The notes: generated by a model from the sequence alone, not told the origin. Positions 46,552 through 55,678 are shown, counted from the first letter of the stretch. The stretch: DNA of 64,000 bases from Corynebacterium guangdongense (GCF_030408915.1 NZ_CP047654.1:1612001-1676000), one strand, 5' to 3'. Numbers and translations: made by a program.

Positions 46552-48310
46552 GGACCAGCTCGAGCAGGCGCTCGACGACGCCCTCGTAGGGGACCTCGGA
46601 GGTCTCGCCGCCGCGCACGCGCAACTCGACGTTGCCCTCAGCGAAGGCGCGGCCCAGGATGACGGCGAAAGGCATGCCGAGCAGCTCGGCGTCCTTGAAC
46701 TTCACGCCCGGGGAGACCTTCGGGCGATCATCGAAGAGAACCTCGACGCCGGCGGCGTCGAGGGCGGCGACCAGCTCGTCACCGGCCGACACGGCGGCGG
46801 CGTCCTTGTTGGCGACGGCGACGTGGACCTGGTACGGGGCGATCTGCTTCGGCCACACCAGCCCCTTCTCGTCGTGGCGCTGCTCGGCGATCGCGGCCAT
46901 CAGGCGGGAGACGCCGACGCCGTAGGAACCCATGGTGGGGACCGAGCGCTTGCCGTTCTCGTCGAGGATCTGGACGTCGAAGGCCTCGGTGTACTTGCGG
47001 CCCAGCTGGAAGATGTGGCCCAGCTCGATGCCGCGAGCCAGGCTCAGCGTGCCGTGTCCCTCCGGGGCCCGATCACCCTCCTTGATCTCGGCGGCCTCGA
47101 CGTAGCCGTCGACGGTGAAGTCCCGGCCGTTGACGAGGTTGACGTAGTGGCGCTGGTCCTCGTCGGCGCCGGTGATCCAGGCAGAACCTTCCGCGATGCG
47201 CGGATCGGCCAGGACGGGCACACCGTTCCGGTTCAGGCCCTCTGGCCCGATGTAGCCTTTGACCAGGAACGGATGCTTCCTGAAGTCCTCCTCCTCGGCC
47301 AGGCGGAAGGTGGCCGGCTCGAGGGCCGCCTCCAGGCGCTTCTCATCGAGCGCGCGGTCGCCCGGGACCAGCACGCCGGTCAGTTCCTCGACCTCGTTGC
47401 CCTCCTCGTCCAGGCGGGTGACCACGACGGTCATGCACTTGAGGGTGTCGGCGGCCGTGACGGCGCGGCCCTCGACCTGGATTCCGGCCCCGTTGGCCCA
47501 CTCGACCAGGGTCTCGATGGTCTCGGAGACCGGGGTCTCGTGCTTGACCGCGGCCGGGGTCGCCGAGTAGTCGACCGGCTCCGGGCGCGGGGTGACCACG
47601 GCCTCGACGTTGGCCGCGTACTCACCGTCGGAGGAGCGCACGAAGGTGTCCTCACCCGTCGGGGAGACGGCGAGGAACTCCTCGGAGGCCGATCCACCCA
47701 TGGCCCCGGAGGTGGCCTGACAGATCACGTAGTCGACGCCGAGGCCGTCAAAGATGCGCTGGTAGGCGGTGCGGTGCTTCGCGTAGGATTCCGCCAGCCC
47801 CTCGTCCGACATGTCGAAGGAGTAGGAGTCCTTCATCACGAACTCGCGACCGCGCAGGATCCCCGCGCGCGGACGCGCCTCATCGCGGTACTTGGTCTGG
47901 ATCTGGTACAGCGTGACCGGGAAGTCCTTGTACGACGCGTACAGATCCTTGACGGTCGCGGTGAACATCTCCTCGTGGGTCGGACCGAGCAGCATGTCGG
48001 CGCCCTTGCGGTCCTTGAGACGGAAGAGCTCGTCACCGTACTCGTCCCAGCGACCGGTGGTCTGGTAAGGCTCGCGCGGGAGCAGTCCCGGGAACAGCAT
48101 CTCCTGGGCGCCGATGGCGTCCATCTCGCTGCGGACGTGGTCCTCGATCTTGCGCAGGGTGCGCAGGCCCAGCGGCAGCCAGGAGTAGATGCCCGGGGCG
48201 GCGCGGCGAATGTAGCCGGCGCGGACAAGCAGCTTGTGGGAGGGGACTTCAGCGTCAGCGGGGTCATCGCGCAGCGTGCACAAGAAAAGCTGAGACATGC
48301 GGGTGATCAT
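46544..48310 (-). CDS. proS: Prolyl-tRNA synthetase
   Basis: 588-aa class IIa synthetase of the bacterial type. Class II motifs appear near [21 protein letters not shown] and [18 protein letters not shown]; an editing (INS) domain lies between them and the anticodon-binding part, which ends [18 protein letters not shown] 48310 (MITRMSQLF) is used; the frame runs to 48373. TAGAGT (48318-48323, minus strand) is 7 nt before it, and yaaA starts 31 bp away on the other strand. Confidence 0.95.
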   Translation of the reverse strand: MITRMSQLFLCTLRDDPADAEVPSHKLLVRAGYIRRAAPGIYSWLPLGLRTLRKIEDHVRSEMDAIGAQEMLFPGLLPREPYQTTGRWDEYGDELFRLKDRKGADMLLGPTHEEMFTATVKDLYASYKDFPVTLYQIQTKYRDEARPRAGILRGREFVMKDSYSFDMSDEGLAESYAKHRTAYQRIFDGLGVDYVICQATSGAMGGSASEEFLAVSPTGEDTFVRSSDGEYAANVEAVVTPRPEPVDYSATPAAVKHETPVSETIETLVEWANGAGIQVEGRAVTAADTLKCMTVVVTRLDEEGNEVEELTGVLVPGDRALDEKRLEAALEPATFRLAEEEDFRKHPFLVKGYIGPEGLNRNGVPVLADPRIAEGSAWITGADEDQRHYVNLVNGRDFTVDGYVEAAEIKEGDRAPEGHGTLSLARGIELGHIFQLGRKYTEAFDVQILDENGKRSVPTMGSYGVGVSRLMAAIAEQRHDEKGLVWPKQIAPYQVHVAVANKDAAAVSAGDELVAALDAAGVEVLFDDRPKVSPGVKFKDAELLGMPFAVILGRAFAEGNVELRVRGGETSEVPYEGVVERLLELVRG

Positions 48311-48317
48311 GGGAGGC

Positions 48318-48334
48318 ACTCTACCCGGTAGCCT
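48318..48334. promoter_or_regulatory. Back-to-back leaderless promoters of proS and yaaA
   Basis: proS -10 is TAGAGT on the minus strand (48318-48323); yaaA -10 is TAGCCT on the plus strand (48329-48334); 5 bp separate them and each is 7 nt from its ATG. Start codons are 31 bp apart, so each -35 region falls in the opposite gene. Confidence 0.65.
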
Positions 48335-48341
48335 GTGGCGC

Positions 48342-49064
48342 ATGCTGATTGTCCTGCCTCCTTCCGAAACCAAGGCTCACGGCGGTGACGGTGCCCCAAT
48401 GGATCCGGCCGCGCTCTCCTTCCCCACCCTCAATCCCATCCGCCGCGAGATCGCCACCGAGCTGGCCGCGCTGCCCGTGGACGAGGCGCTCGGGGTCCTC
48501 GGGATCTCCGAGAAACTGCGCCGGGAGGCCGAGTCCAACCAGCGGCTGTTCACCTCCCCGACGATGCCCGCGATCCTGCGCTACACCGGTGTGCTCTACG
48601 ACGCCCTCGAGCCCGCCACTCTGCCGACCTGGGATCGGTTGGCCATCGGCTCCGCGCTCTTCGGCGTCGTCGGCGCCGGGGACCCGATTCCCCACTACCG
48701 CCTCTCCGGCGGCACGAAGCTGGGTGGCCGGACCCTGAAGTCGCGCTTCGGCAGCTCGATCACGGAGGCGCTTGACGACGCCGACGGCGCCGGCCTGGTC
48801 CTGGATCTGCGTTCCGGGGCCTACCAGGCGCTGGGCCGGCTCAAGCGCGCCGTCACCGTGCGGGTGGAGACCCCGGACGGCAAGGTGGTCAGCCACTTCA
48901 ACAAATTCCACAAGGGCCTGCTGGCCCGGCACCTGGCGGACAAGGACGCCGCCTCCGCAGAGGAGGTCGTGGAACTGGCCCGGGCAGCCGGGATGGACAT
49001 GACCTTGTCCGCTCCGGCACAGCTGACGCTGGTCGTCGAATCAGCGACCTCGTCCACCAACTAA
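48342..49064 (+). CDS. yaaA: YaaA/DUF328 peroxide stress protein
   Basis: 240 aa. YaaA lowers intracellular free iron under peroxide stress in E. coli. The protein begins [15 protein letters not shown] (typical), and has the [21 protein letters not shown] centre and a [14 protein letters not shown] helix near residue 195. ATG 48342 is set by TAGCCT 7 nt upstream and by the typical N-terminus; upstream in-frame starts would enter the promoter. Single gene. Confidence 0.88.
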   Translation: MLIVLPPSETKAHGGDGAPMDPAALSFPTLNPIRREIATELAALPVDEALGVLGISEKLRREAESNQRLFTSPTMPAILRYTGVLYDALEPATLPTWDRLAIGSALFGVVGAGDPIPHYRLSGGTKLGGRTLKSRFGSSITEALDDADGAGLVLDLRSGAYQALGRLKRAVTVRVETPDGKVVSHFNKFHKGLLARHLADKDAASAEEVVELARAAGMDMTLSAPAQLTLVVESATSSTN

Positions 49065-49442
49065 GGTACGCCGCGCGCTGGGGCACCGACGGCAGGCCGG
49101 ATCCGGGCGCCGGGAAGAGCTTGCTGAACGTGACGGTGCCGCCGCGCATGACGCTGGTCGTGGTGTCCCTGCCGTCGGCGACGAGTTGGTGCCCCGCCTC
49201 GGCGCCCTGCCCCACTCGAACCCCACTCGAACCCCGCGGACCCCGTGCTCCCGGCCCCGTCCCGACACCAGGACGGCAAAAGCAACGTCAATTCCGTGCA
49301 CGGCCCGGCGCGCCGCTTCTGGGCGCTCCTGTTCGGCGCCGTGGCTGCTGCTGGTGATCATCCCGCTGTCGGCCGCGCTGGCGGGGCCCGGCGTCGGGAG
49401 AAACGCGGATTTAACCCGGGCACGGTGGTAAATTCAGGGTTC
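49065..49442. other. Intergenic region after yaaA without a supported gene
   Basis: 378 bp, GC-rich. Frames on both strands are open for up to about 100 codons but are Arg/Ala-rich and lack any domain. On the minus strand two frames carry protein-like pieces (HGIDVAFAVLVSGRG; DTTTSVMRGGTVTFSKLF) that would need a frameshift to join, so a decayed gene is possible but unproven. TAAATT (49429-49434) before the next ATG is the likely promoter of the following gene. Confidence 0.5.
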
Positions 49443-50207
49443 ATGCAGCACGTTTCCGACCGGACCCTTCGCCTGGGCTCCCTCGCCATCACGGCGATCA
49501 CGATCATCCTGCTCGTGCTGACCTACCCCTTCCTTCCGGATCCGCTGCCGGTCCACTACTCCGGCGCCGAGCCCACGGTGGTTCACGACAAGAACCTGTG
49601 GACGCCGATCGCCACGCCGATACTGGCGCTGCTGGCCTGGCTGGCGGCGACGCTGCTGTCGCCGAATTCTGCGAAGCGTCTGATCGCGGTGGACACCTCT
49701 CAGGCGAGCGAGGGAGTGGCGTTGCCCTACTCCCATTCCCTGGCCACGCGCATCCGGAACCGGATTGACGCCCGTTCGAGGGGCCTGGCCTGGGTCCTGC
49801 TCGGTTTCAGCGTCGGCGTCGCCTATGCCTCGCTGTGTGCGGTCGTCCCCGCTTTCACCGCGGGGTCCAGGCTGACGATGTTCGTGCTGGCGGCGACGAC
49901 TTTCCTCGGCATGCTGGCGATGGTGCGGGTGATGGCGGCGGAGCGGAGGCAAACCCTCGAGGAGGTCCATCCCGATGAGGATGAGTTCGCCCGGGCGGAG
50001 GGCCTGGTCGGCAACCAGCAGCTCTACCGGCCGGGCGGGTCCTACGTGAACCCCCGGGATCCGATGCCCATGCTGACTTCGCGTCGGGACCCGATGAGTT
50101 TCGACTTCAACTATGCCCATCCGGCGGGTCGGCGCTTCCGGCTGCAGCTGGTCGGCACTTTCGTCCTCATCGCCGCGGCCATCGTCGCGTGGACCATCCC
50201 CATGTAA
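49443..50207 (+). CDS. DUF1648-type membrane protein
   Basis: 254 aa, function unknown. Four hydrophobic segments: two in the first 80 residues, one around SRGLAWVLLGFSVGVAYASL, one near the C-terminus. The DUF1648 pattern YPFLPDPLPVHYSGAE is in the first extracytoplasmic loop. A middle cytoplasmic portion is acidic (EEVHPDEDEFARAEG). TAAATT lies 8 nt before the ATG, so it may be leaderless. It precedes the AAA ATPase gene by 49 nt; whether they work together is not shown. Confidence 0.75.
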   Translation: MQHVSDRTLRLGSLAITAITIILLVLTYPFLPDPLPVHYSGAEPTVVHDKNLWTPIATPILALLAWLAATLLSPNSAKRLIAVDTSQASEGVALPYSHSLATRIRNRIDARSRGLAWVLLGFSVGVAYASLCAVVPAFTAGSRLTMFVLAATTFLGMLAMVRVMAAERRQTLEEVHPDEDEFARAEGLVGNQQLYRPGGSYVNPRDPMPMLTSRRDPMSFDFNYAHPAGRRFRLQLVGTFVLIAAAIVAWTIPM

Positions 50208-50256
50208 TTTATCAATTTATCAAACCGTGTCCGGCCAAGTCGCTACACTCATCGGC

Positions 50257-51399
50257 ATGAGCCCGCGCAACCCCTTCCGTCCGACCTTCGGCGCCTCCCC
50301 GCACCATTGGGCGGGCCGCCAGACCATCCTCGACGATTTCCGTGAAGGCATCGCCGACGGACCCGGCGATCCGCACCGTTCGCTGATCATCTCGGGCGCC
50401 CGCGGCATCGGCAAGACGGTGTTGCTCACCGAGCTGGAGGACATCGCCGCCGAGGCCGGCTGGATCGTGCTGCGGGCCACCGGCCGGGAGGACACCGTCG
50501 ACGTGCTCGTCGACTCCACCATCCCGGAGAAGATCCGGCAGCTCGATCCCCCGGCGACGCGTGCCCTGACCGGTGTGGGCGTCACGGGGCTGGGCCGCAT
50601 CGAGGTGGACCGGATCGCCGAGGACAAGCCGGCCCCGACGCTGACGTCGAGGATGCGCGAACTGCTGTCGCTGTTGCGTGGGGCGGGCGTGCTCATCACC
50701 GTCGATGAGGTCCAGGACGCCGACCCGGACGCCCTCTCCGCCCTGGCCAACGGCTACCAGGACCTCGTGCGCGACGACGAGGAGGTCGCCCTGGTCATGG
50801 CTGGTCTGAGCCATGGCGTCGGCCAGCTGCTCGACCTGCCCGGCACGACCTTCCTGAGGCGGGCGCGGCGCTATGAGCTCGGTCCGCTGACCGACACCGA
50901 CGCAGCCGTCACGCTGCGGGAAACCGCCGAGTCGGGTGGTCTGCCCTTCGTGGAGCGGGCCGTACCCGCCGCCGTCGATATCGCGCGCGGCTACCCCTAC
51001 CTGGTGCAGCTGGTGGGCTACCTCGCGTTCCGGACGGCGGCGCGGGATGGGTCGTCGGCGATCTCCCGCTCCGCCGTTGAGGCGATCCGCGAGGAGGCCG
51101 TCGAGACGATGGGAGTCCAGGTCCACCACCCCTCCCTCAAGGGGCTGCCACCCGCGCAGCTGAACTACCTGCAGGCGATGAGCGACCTAGTCTTCGACGT
51201 CGGTGACGACGCGGCCGCGGTGTCCACCTCGGAGATCGCTGCGGAGCTGGGCAAGACCCCGAACGCCACCACCGACACCCGGGGCAAGCTGCTCGAGCGC
51301 GGGCTCATCGACGCCGCCGGCTGGGGCCGGGTCGCCTTCACGCTCCCCTACATGGCGAATTTTCTGCGCGGGGGCGGGCGCATCAACCGCATCAGCTAG
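50257..51399 (+). CDS. AAA ATPase (ORC/Cdc6-like P-loop protein)
   Basis: 380 aa. Walker A GARGIGKTVLLTEL near residue 45, Walker B GVLITVDEVQD near residue 150 and a sensor-like region after it; a C-terminal winged helix is suggested by VSTSEIAAELGKTPNATTDT. Similar stand-alone ATPases appear in actinobacteria without a settled role, sometimes near toxin or phage-type genes; none is seen here. TACACT (50244-50249) lies 7 nt before the ATG. It is convergent with dctM, separated by a strong palindrome. Confidence 0.8.
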   Translation: MSPRNPFRPTFGASPHHWAGRQTILDDFREGIADGPGDPHRSLIISGARGIGKTVLLTELEDIAAEAGWIVLRATGREDTVDVLVDSTIPEKIRQLDPPATRALTGVGVTGLGRIEVDRIAEDKPAPTLTSRMRELLSLLRGAGVLITVDEVQDADPDALSALANGYQDLVRDDEEVALVMAGLSHGVGQLLDLPGTTFLRRARRYELGPLTDTDAAVTLRETAESGGLPFVERAVPAAVDIARGYPYLVQLVGYLAFRTAARDGSSAISRSAVEAIREEAVETMGVQVHHPSLKGLPPAQLNYLQAMSDLVFDVGDDAAAVSTSEIAAELGKTPNATTDTRGKLLERGLIDAAGWGRVAFTLPYMANFLRGGGRINRIS

Positions 51400-51409
51400 G
51401 TGGAAAACG

Positions 51410-51443
51410 CGGGCGCCACCGCAGGATCCTGCGGTGGCGCCCG
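51410..51443. terminator. 34-bp perfect palindrome between the AAA ATPase and dctM
   Basis: A loop-free palindrome centred on GGATCC. With the preceding GGAAAAC it gives a T-run on the minus strand (CGTTTTCC), so it should terminate dctM transcripts and probably the ATPase gene too. Confidence 0.85.
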
Positions 51444-51459
51444 GGCGTCGGCCAGCGGG

Positions 51460-52785
51460 TTAAGCGGCCCCCAGCGGGGTCATCAGTCCCAACTGGGTCG
51501 GCAACCAGATCGAGAGCGCCGGCACGAAAGCGACCACCAGCAACGCGACGACCAGCGCGACGAGGTATGGCCAGAGCCTGGCGATCACCGGCTCGATGCG
51601 CAGGCCCGCGACCTGGGCGCCGACGAAGAGGACGTTGCCCACCGGCGGCGTGATCACGCCCAGCGAGAGGTTCATGACGACCATCGCGCCGAAGTGGACC
51701 GGATCCACGCCGAGCTCGGTGACGATCGGCAGGAAGATCGGCACGAAGATGAGGATGGCCGGGGTCGGATCCATGAAGGTGCCGATGACCAGCAGGATGG
51801 CCATGATGATCAGCAGGATGACGATCTTGTTCTCCGAGATGCCCAGCAGACCGGAGGCGATGAGATCGGGGATGCCGGCGAAGGCCATGACCCAGGACAG
51901 CGCGGAGGACGCCGCCACCAGCAGCATGACGATCGAGGTCGTGCGCGTGGCCGAAAGGAGAATCGCCGGCAGATCCCGCACCCTGATGTTGCGGTAGGCG
52001 AAGCCCAGGACCAGGCAGTAAAGCACCGCGATGGCCGCGGACTCGGTCGGGGTGAACCAGCCGAGCAGGATGCCGCCGATGACGATGAAGATCATCGCGA
52101 CGCTGGGCACCGCCCGCCACAGCGTGAGCAGGATCAGGCCCAGTGAGGGGTGCTCGACCTCACGGCGGTAATTCTCGCGCCGGGACAGGTACAGCGCCAT
52201 CAGCAGGACCGCGAGCAGCCACAGCATGCCCGGTCCGACACCGGCCATGAACAGCGCGGCGATCGAGGTCGAGGACACCAGCGAGTAGACGATGAAGGTG
52301 TTCGACGGCGGCAGCAGCATGCCAGCGGGCGCGCTGGCGACGTTGACCGCGGCCGAGTAGGCGCGGCCGTAGCCCTCCTCGCGCATGCGCGGGCTCATGA
52401 TCGTGCCGATCGCGGAGGCCGAGGCCACCGCCGCACCGGAGACCGACCCGAAGAGTCCGTTGGCCACGACGTTGGTCATCGCCAGGTTGGCGGGCATGCG
52501 CCCGACCAGGACCTTGGCGGCGTCAATGAGGCGGGTGGCGATGCCGCCGGAATTCATCAGCGCGCCGGCCAGGACGAAGAAGGGGATCGCGAGCAGGGAG
52601 AAGGAGTTCGTGCCCGTGAACATGCGCTGGGCGACGGCCTGCATGGCGTTCTCCGGCCCCAGGACGGCCATCGCGGCCAGCAGCGACGGCAGGCCGATGG
52701 CGATGGCGATGGGGACGGACGCGGCGATCAGCGCGATGACGCCGACCAGCAGAATCAGTGCCGCAACGGCGGATGGAGTCAGCAT
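51460..52785 (-). CDS. dctM: TRAP transporter large permease DctM
   Basis: 441 aa, about 12 membrane helices. Main channel of a DctPQM TRAP transporter that imports organic acids with Na+. Typical: SVPIAIAIGLPSLLAAMAVL, APAGMLLPPSNTFIVYS and GTFMDPTPAILIFVPIFLPI. ATG overlaps the dctQ TAA by one base. Part of dctP-Q-M on the minus strand. Substrate cannot be read; the family takes C4-dicarboxylates, keto acids and sugars acids. Confidence 0.92.
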   Translation of the reverse strand: MLTPSAVAALILLVGVIALIAASVPIAIAIGLPSLLAAMAVLGPENAMQAVAQRMFTGTNSFSLLAIPFFVLAGALMNSGGIATRLIDAAKVLVGRMPANLAMTNVVANGLFGSVSGAAVASASAIGTIMSPRMREEGYGRAYSAAVNVASAPAGMLLPPSNTFIVYSLVSSTSIAALFMAGVGPGMLWLLAVLLMALYLSRRENYRREVEHPSLGLILLTLWRAVPSVAMIFIVIGGILLGWFTPTESAAIAVLYCLVLGFAYRNIRVRDLPAILLSATRTTSIVMLLVAASSALSWVMAFAGIPDLIASGLLGISENKIVILLIIMAILLVIGTFMDPTPAILIFVPIFLPIVTELGVDPVHFGAMVVMNLSLGVITPPVGNVLFVGAQVAGLRIEPVIARLWPYLVALVVALLVVAFVPALSIWLPTQLGLMTPLGAA

Positions 52786-53447
52786 TATCGGTCATCCTCC
52801 TTCTTCTCGGACGCGCCCGGACCCGAGGGGTCCGCGGGACGCTCGGGATCCTGCTGGGACACGGGGACGGCGCCGTGCCCGGTCACCGCGTGGGCGGCGG
52901 CGTGGGCCTCGGCCACGCCCTCGCCCGACGGGAGATCAGTGACCGTGCCCTCGGCGTCCTCGATCTCCGGATAGGGTTCGGTGCGCCCGGTGGCCACGCC
53001 GATGATGTCGAGGACGGCGAAGACCGCGATGAAGGCGCCCGCGAGCGGAATGACGGTGTAGACCCAGCCGATGGTGAAGGGCAGGGCGGTGAGGTTCTGG
53101 TTCCAGGCGATCTGCGCGGCGAGTACGCCGCCCCAGACCAGGCCCATCAGGGCGAAGACGAGGATCATCAGCTGCACGAAGATCTGCGCCACCCGCTGCC
53201 CCATCGGGGAGAGTTGGCGGGCGAGGAAGTCGACGGCGATGTGTCCGCGCTCCCCGAAGAGGAAGGCGGAACCCAGGAAGGAGAGCCAGACGAAGAGAAT
53301 CTTGGCCAATTCCTCGGACCAGGTGGAGGGTTCGTGGATGACCTGGCGGGAGAAGACCTGCCAGGACACGGTGGCCACCAGCAGTGCGAAAAGCGTGACG
53401 GAGACGACCGCCAGCACCGTGTTGAGGGTTGTGCGAAGTGTGCTCAT
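52785..53447 (-). CDS. dctQ: TRAP transporter small permease DctQ
   Basis: 220 aa with four membrane helices and a proline/acid-rich cytoplasmic tail of about 60 residues (longer than usual for DctQ). EELAKILFVWLSFLGSAFLF and LPFTIGWVYTVIPLAGAFI are family-typical. It links DctP to DctM. Third base of its stop is shared with the dctM start, and dctP ends 3 nt before its start. Confidence 0.9.
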   Translation of the reverse strand: MSTLRTTLNTVLAVVSVTLFALLVATVSWQVFSRQVIHEPSTWSEELAKILFVWLSFLGSAFLFGERGHIAVDFLARQLSPMGQRVAQIFVQLMILVFALMGLVWGGVLAAQIAWNQNLTALPFTIGWVYTVIPLAGAFIAVFAVLDIIGVATGRTEPYPEIEDAEGTVTDLPSGEGVAEAHAAAHAVTGHGAVPVSQQDPERPADPSGPGASEKKEDDR

Positions 53448-53450
53448 GGC

Positions 53451-54542
53451 CTACCTCCCCTCCCCGACCGGCTCGACCTCGGCGCGGATGCGCTCGTAGA
53501 GGTCGCGCTGCTGATCGCTGACGAGGAACTCGTCGGCGATCGGCTCGAGCGCCGTGCGGAACGCCTCCTGGTCCGGAGTGACGAACTCCGCGCCTGCGGC
53601 TTCGCCCTGCTCGATGGCGCGCCGGGTCTCCTCGTCCCAGAGTGCGGTGTGCTCGGTCATCGCGGCGTCCCACTCCTCGTCGAAGACGGCGCGGTCCGCC
53701 GGGCTCATCGCCTCGCGCAGGTCGGTACGCATGATCATGTAGTCCAGGCCCACCAGGTGATTGGTGTAGGACCAGAACGGGGCGACCTCGTTGTGCTTCT
53801 GCGTGACGTAGGAGACCTCATTGTTCTCCGCCCCGTCGAGGACGCCCGACTGGATGGCGGTGTAGACCTCGCCGTAGGACAGCGGGGTGGCCGAGCCGCC
53901 CATGAGCTGGATCATGCGGATGTGCATGTCCGACTCCTGGACGCGGATCTTGCGGCCGTGGAGGTCCTCCGGTGTCAGCACCGGACTTCCGGAGGTGTAG
54001 ATCGAACGCGAACCCTGGGTGAAACCGCCGATGACGGAGATGTTGTTGCTGGCCGCGAGCGAGTCGAAGAGATCGCCGACGATCTCGTCCTGGCGGATGA
54101 CGCGCATCTGGTGCTCGACGTCGCTGAAGGTTGTGGGCATGTTGAGGACCTGGAAGTCCTTGTTGAGGTTCTCCAGCTGCGTCCCCGAGACGATGGCCAT
54201 CTCGATGGCGCCCGAGGAGACGAACTGCAGCACCTCCTGTTGGGAACCCAGCTGTTCGTTCGGGAAGATGTCGATGTCCCAGCGGCCGTCGGTGCGCTCG
54301 GAGAAGCGCTCGGCGAAGTTGTCCAGGGCGATGTAGCTGGGGTGCGTCTCGGTCTGGTTGAGGGCGAGCTTGACATAGGTGGTCTGGTCCGGGGCACCGA
54401 CGGTGTCCAGGTTCAGGCCACCCAGGTTGGCGCACGCGCTCAGGGCCGCGGTGGCGGCGACGGTGACCGTCGCCAGTGCCGCACGCAGCCCCGACGGCCA
54501 GCGCGACCTCCCCGCGCGTGCCGTGAGTTGTGGTTGGCTCAT
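53451..54542 (-). CDS. dctP: TRAP transporter solute-binding lipoprotein DctP
   Basis: 363 aa. Exported binding protein for the TRAP system: lipobox LSAC (Cys37), then a DctP fold with ALNQTETHPSYIAL, FPNEQLGSQQEVLQFVSSGA and the helix containing DMHIRMIQLMGG; a conserved Arg (IRVQESD) contacts the carboxylate of the ligand in the family. First gene of the dctPQM operon. Its upstream region has an inverted repeat (54660-54699) that may be its operator. Confidence 0.92.
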   Translation of the reverse strand: MSQPQLTARAGRSRWPSGLRAALATVTVAATAALSACANLGGLNLDTVGAPDQTTYVKLALNQTETHPSYIALDNFAERFSERTDGRWDIDIFPNEQLGSQQEVLQFVSSGAIEMAIVSGTQLENLNKDFQVLNMPTTFSDVEHQMRVIRQDEIVGDLFDSLAASNNISVIGGFTQGSRSIYTSGSPVLTPEDLHGRKIRVQESDMHIRMIQLMGGSATPLSYGEVYTAIQSGVLDGAENNEVSYVTQKHNEVAPFWSYTNHLVGLDYMIMRTDLREAMSPADRAVFDEEWDAAMTEHTALWDEETRRAIEQGEAAGAEFVTPDQEAFRTALEPIADEFLVSDQQRDLYERIRAEVEPVGEGR

Positions 54543-54659
54543 CAGCCGGCTCCTTCAGTGGTGTGGCGGAAGACTGCGTCTCCCCCCGGGGGCGCGGGCC
54601 CGCGGGGGCGACGTCTGGAGGCCACCCGCCGGCCCGAATGGACCAGGACGGTGGCTCGT

Positions 54660-54699
54660 GTTATCTGGATTACAATCCCCAAAGATTGTTGGAGATAAC
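54660..54699. promoter_or_regulatory. Inverted repeat upstream of dctP
   Basis: GTTATCT (54660-54666) and AGATAAC (54693-54699) flank a second inverted pair ACAATC/GATTGT, in an AT-rich pocket of otherwise GC-rich DNA. It lies about 118 bp before the dctP ATG and could be the operator of a transport regulator. The rest of the 346-bp gap (54543-54888) holds the cobA terminator and a second inverted pair AATGGG/CCCATT near 54773-54795; I see no gene in it. Confidence 0.5.
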
Positions 54700-54821
54700 G
54701 TGTCACAAAATCCGCAATCTTCGTAATCATTTCGGATGACCCCAGCGAAAACCGCAGGCCAGTCGCCCACAATGGGATTATGATACCCCCATTCAGGGTA
54801 GGGTAGACCTGTCAAACGGCT

Positions 54822-54857
54822 GCGAGCCCGCACCCCGGGCGTGGGATACGGGCTCGC
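54822..54857 (-). terminator. Terminator of cobA
   Basis: Arms GCGAGCCCG (54822-54830) and CGGGCTCGC (54849-54857); on the minus strand followed by GCAGCCGTTTGACAG. It lies 31 nt after the cobA stop. Confidence 0.65.
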
Positions 54858-54888
54858 GGGCCGGGCCGGCGACGGTGCCTGGCGGTCG

Positions 54889-55644
54889 TCAGCCGAGCCC
54901 CGCCACCTCACCGATGACGTAGACGGCCGGGCTGGCGATCTCGGCGCGCTCCATCTCGTCGGCAAGCGTGGCGACCGTGGCGCGGACCGAGACCTGCCCC
55001 GAGAGGGTGCCCTCCTGGATGGCGATGGCCGGTGTCGCGGGGTCGAGCCCGGCGGCGACGAGCGCGGCGGCGATCGCCCGGGCATGACGCACCCCCATGA
55101 TGACGACTATGGTGCCGCCGACGCGTGCCAGCGCGGACCAGTCGACGAGGCTGCGCTCATCACCCGGCGCGACATGCCCGGAGACGACCGTGAAGGAGTG
55201 GACGACCCCTCGGTGGGTCACCGGCACCCCGGCGGCGGCGGGGACCGAAACAGCGCTGGTCACCCCCGGGACCGAGTGGCACTCGACGCCCGCGGCGGCA
55301 CAGTGCTGGAGCTCCTCGAAACCTCGCCCAAAGACATAGGGATCCCCGCCCTTGAGGCGGACCACGGTCTTCCCGGCGCGGGCGTGCTCGACCAGCAGCC
55401 GGTTGGTCTCCTCCTGCGCGACCTGTCGCCCGTAGGGAAGCTTCGCGACGTCGATGATTTCGCGCTCCTTTTCCGGAGCGCCCACCTCGGCCAGGATACG
55501 GTCGATCTCCTCCCCCGGTCCGAGGTGGTCGGCGAGGATGACGTCGGCGTCGGCGAGCGCGCGTGCGCCACGCAGGGTGATCAGGTCCCAGGCGCCGGGA
55601 CCTCCGCCGACCAGGGTGACGGTGCCGGTGGTAGTTCTAGTCAT
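54889..55644 (-). CDS. cobA: Uroporphyrinogen-III C-methyltransferase (SUMT)
   Basis: 251 aa from ATG 55644 (a TTG lies two codons upstream). Makes precorrin-2 from uroporphyrinogen III with two SAM, for siroheme or cobamide. Typical: VTLVGGGPGAWDLITLRGA, AKLPYGRQVAQEE and VRLKGGDPYVFGRGFEEL. Only the methyltransferase domain is present, not the oxidase/chelatase part of CysG. TAGGAT (55653-55658, minus strand) is 8 nt before the ATG; selO starts 34 bp away. Confidence 0.92.
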   Translation of the reverse strand: MTRTTTGTVTLVGGGPGAWDLITLRGARALADADVILADHLGPGEEIDRILAEVGAPEKEREIIDVAKLPYGRQVAQEETNRLLVEHARAGKTVVRLKGGDPYVFGRGFEELQHCAAAGVECHSVPGVTSAVSVPAAAGVPVTHRGVVHSFTVVSGHVAPGDERSLVDWSALARVGGTIVVIMGVRHARAIAAALVAAGLDPATPAIAIQEGTLSGQVSVRATVATLADEMERAEIASPAVYVIGEVAGLG

Positions 55645-55652
55645 GGTCAATC

Positions 55653-55672
55653 ATCCTAGGGGCCGCTAGCCT
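55653..55672. promoter_or_regulatory. Divergent leaderless promoters of cobA and selO
   Basis: TAGGAT on the minus strand (55653-55658) for cobA and TAGCCT on the plus strand (55667-55672) for selO, 8 bp apart. They are 8 and 6 nt from their start codons. Confidence 0.6.
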
Positions 55673-55678
55673 GGGAAC

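Noticed and set aside
51410..51443. Phage attachment or recombination site
   Set aside because: A perfect palindrome between convergent genes with a T-run on one side is better explained as a terminator; there is no integrase nearby.
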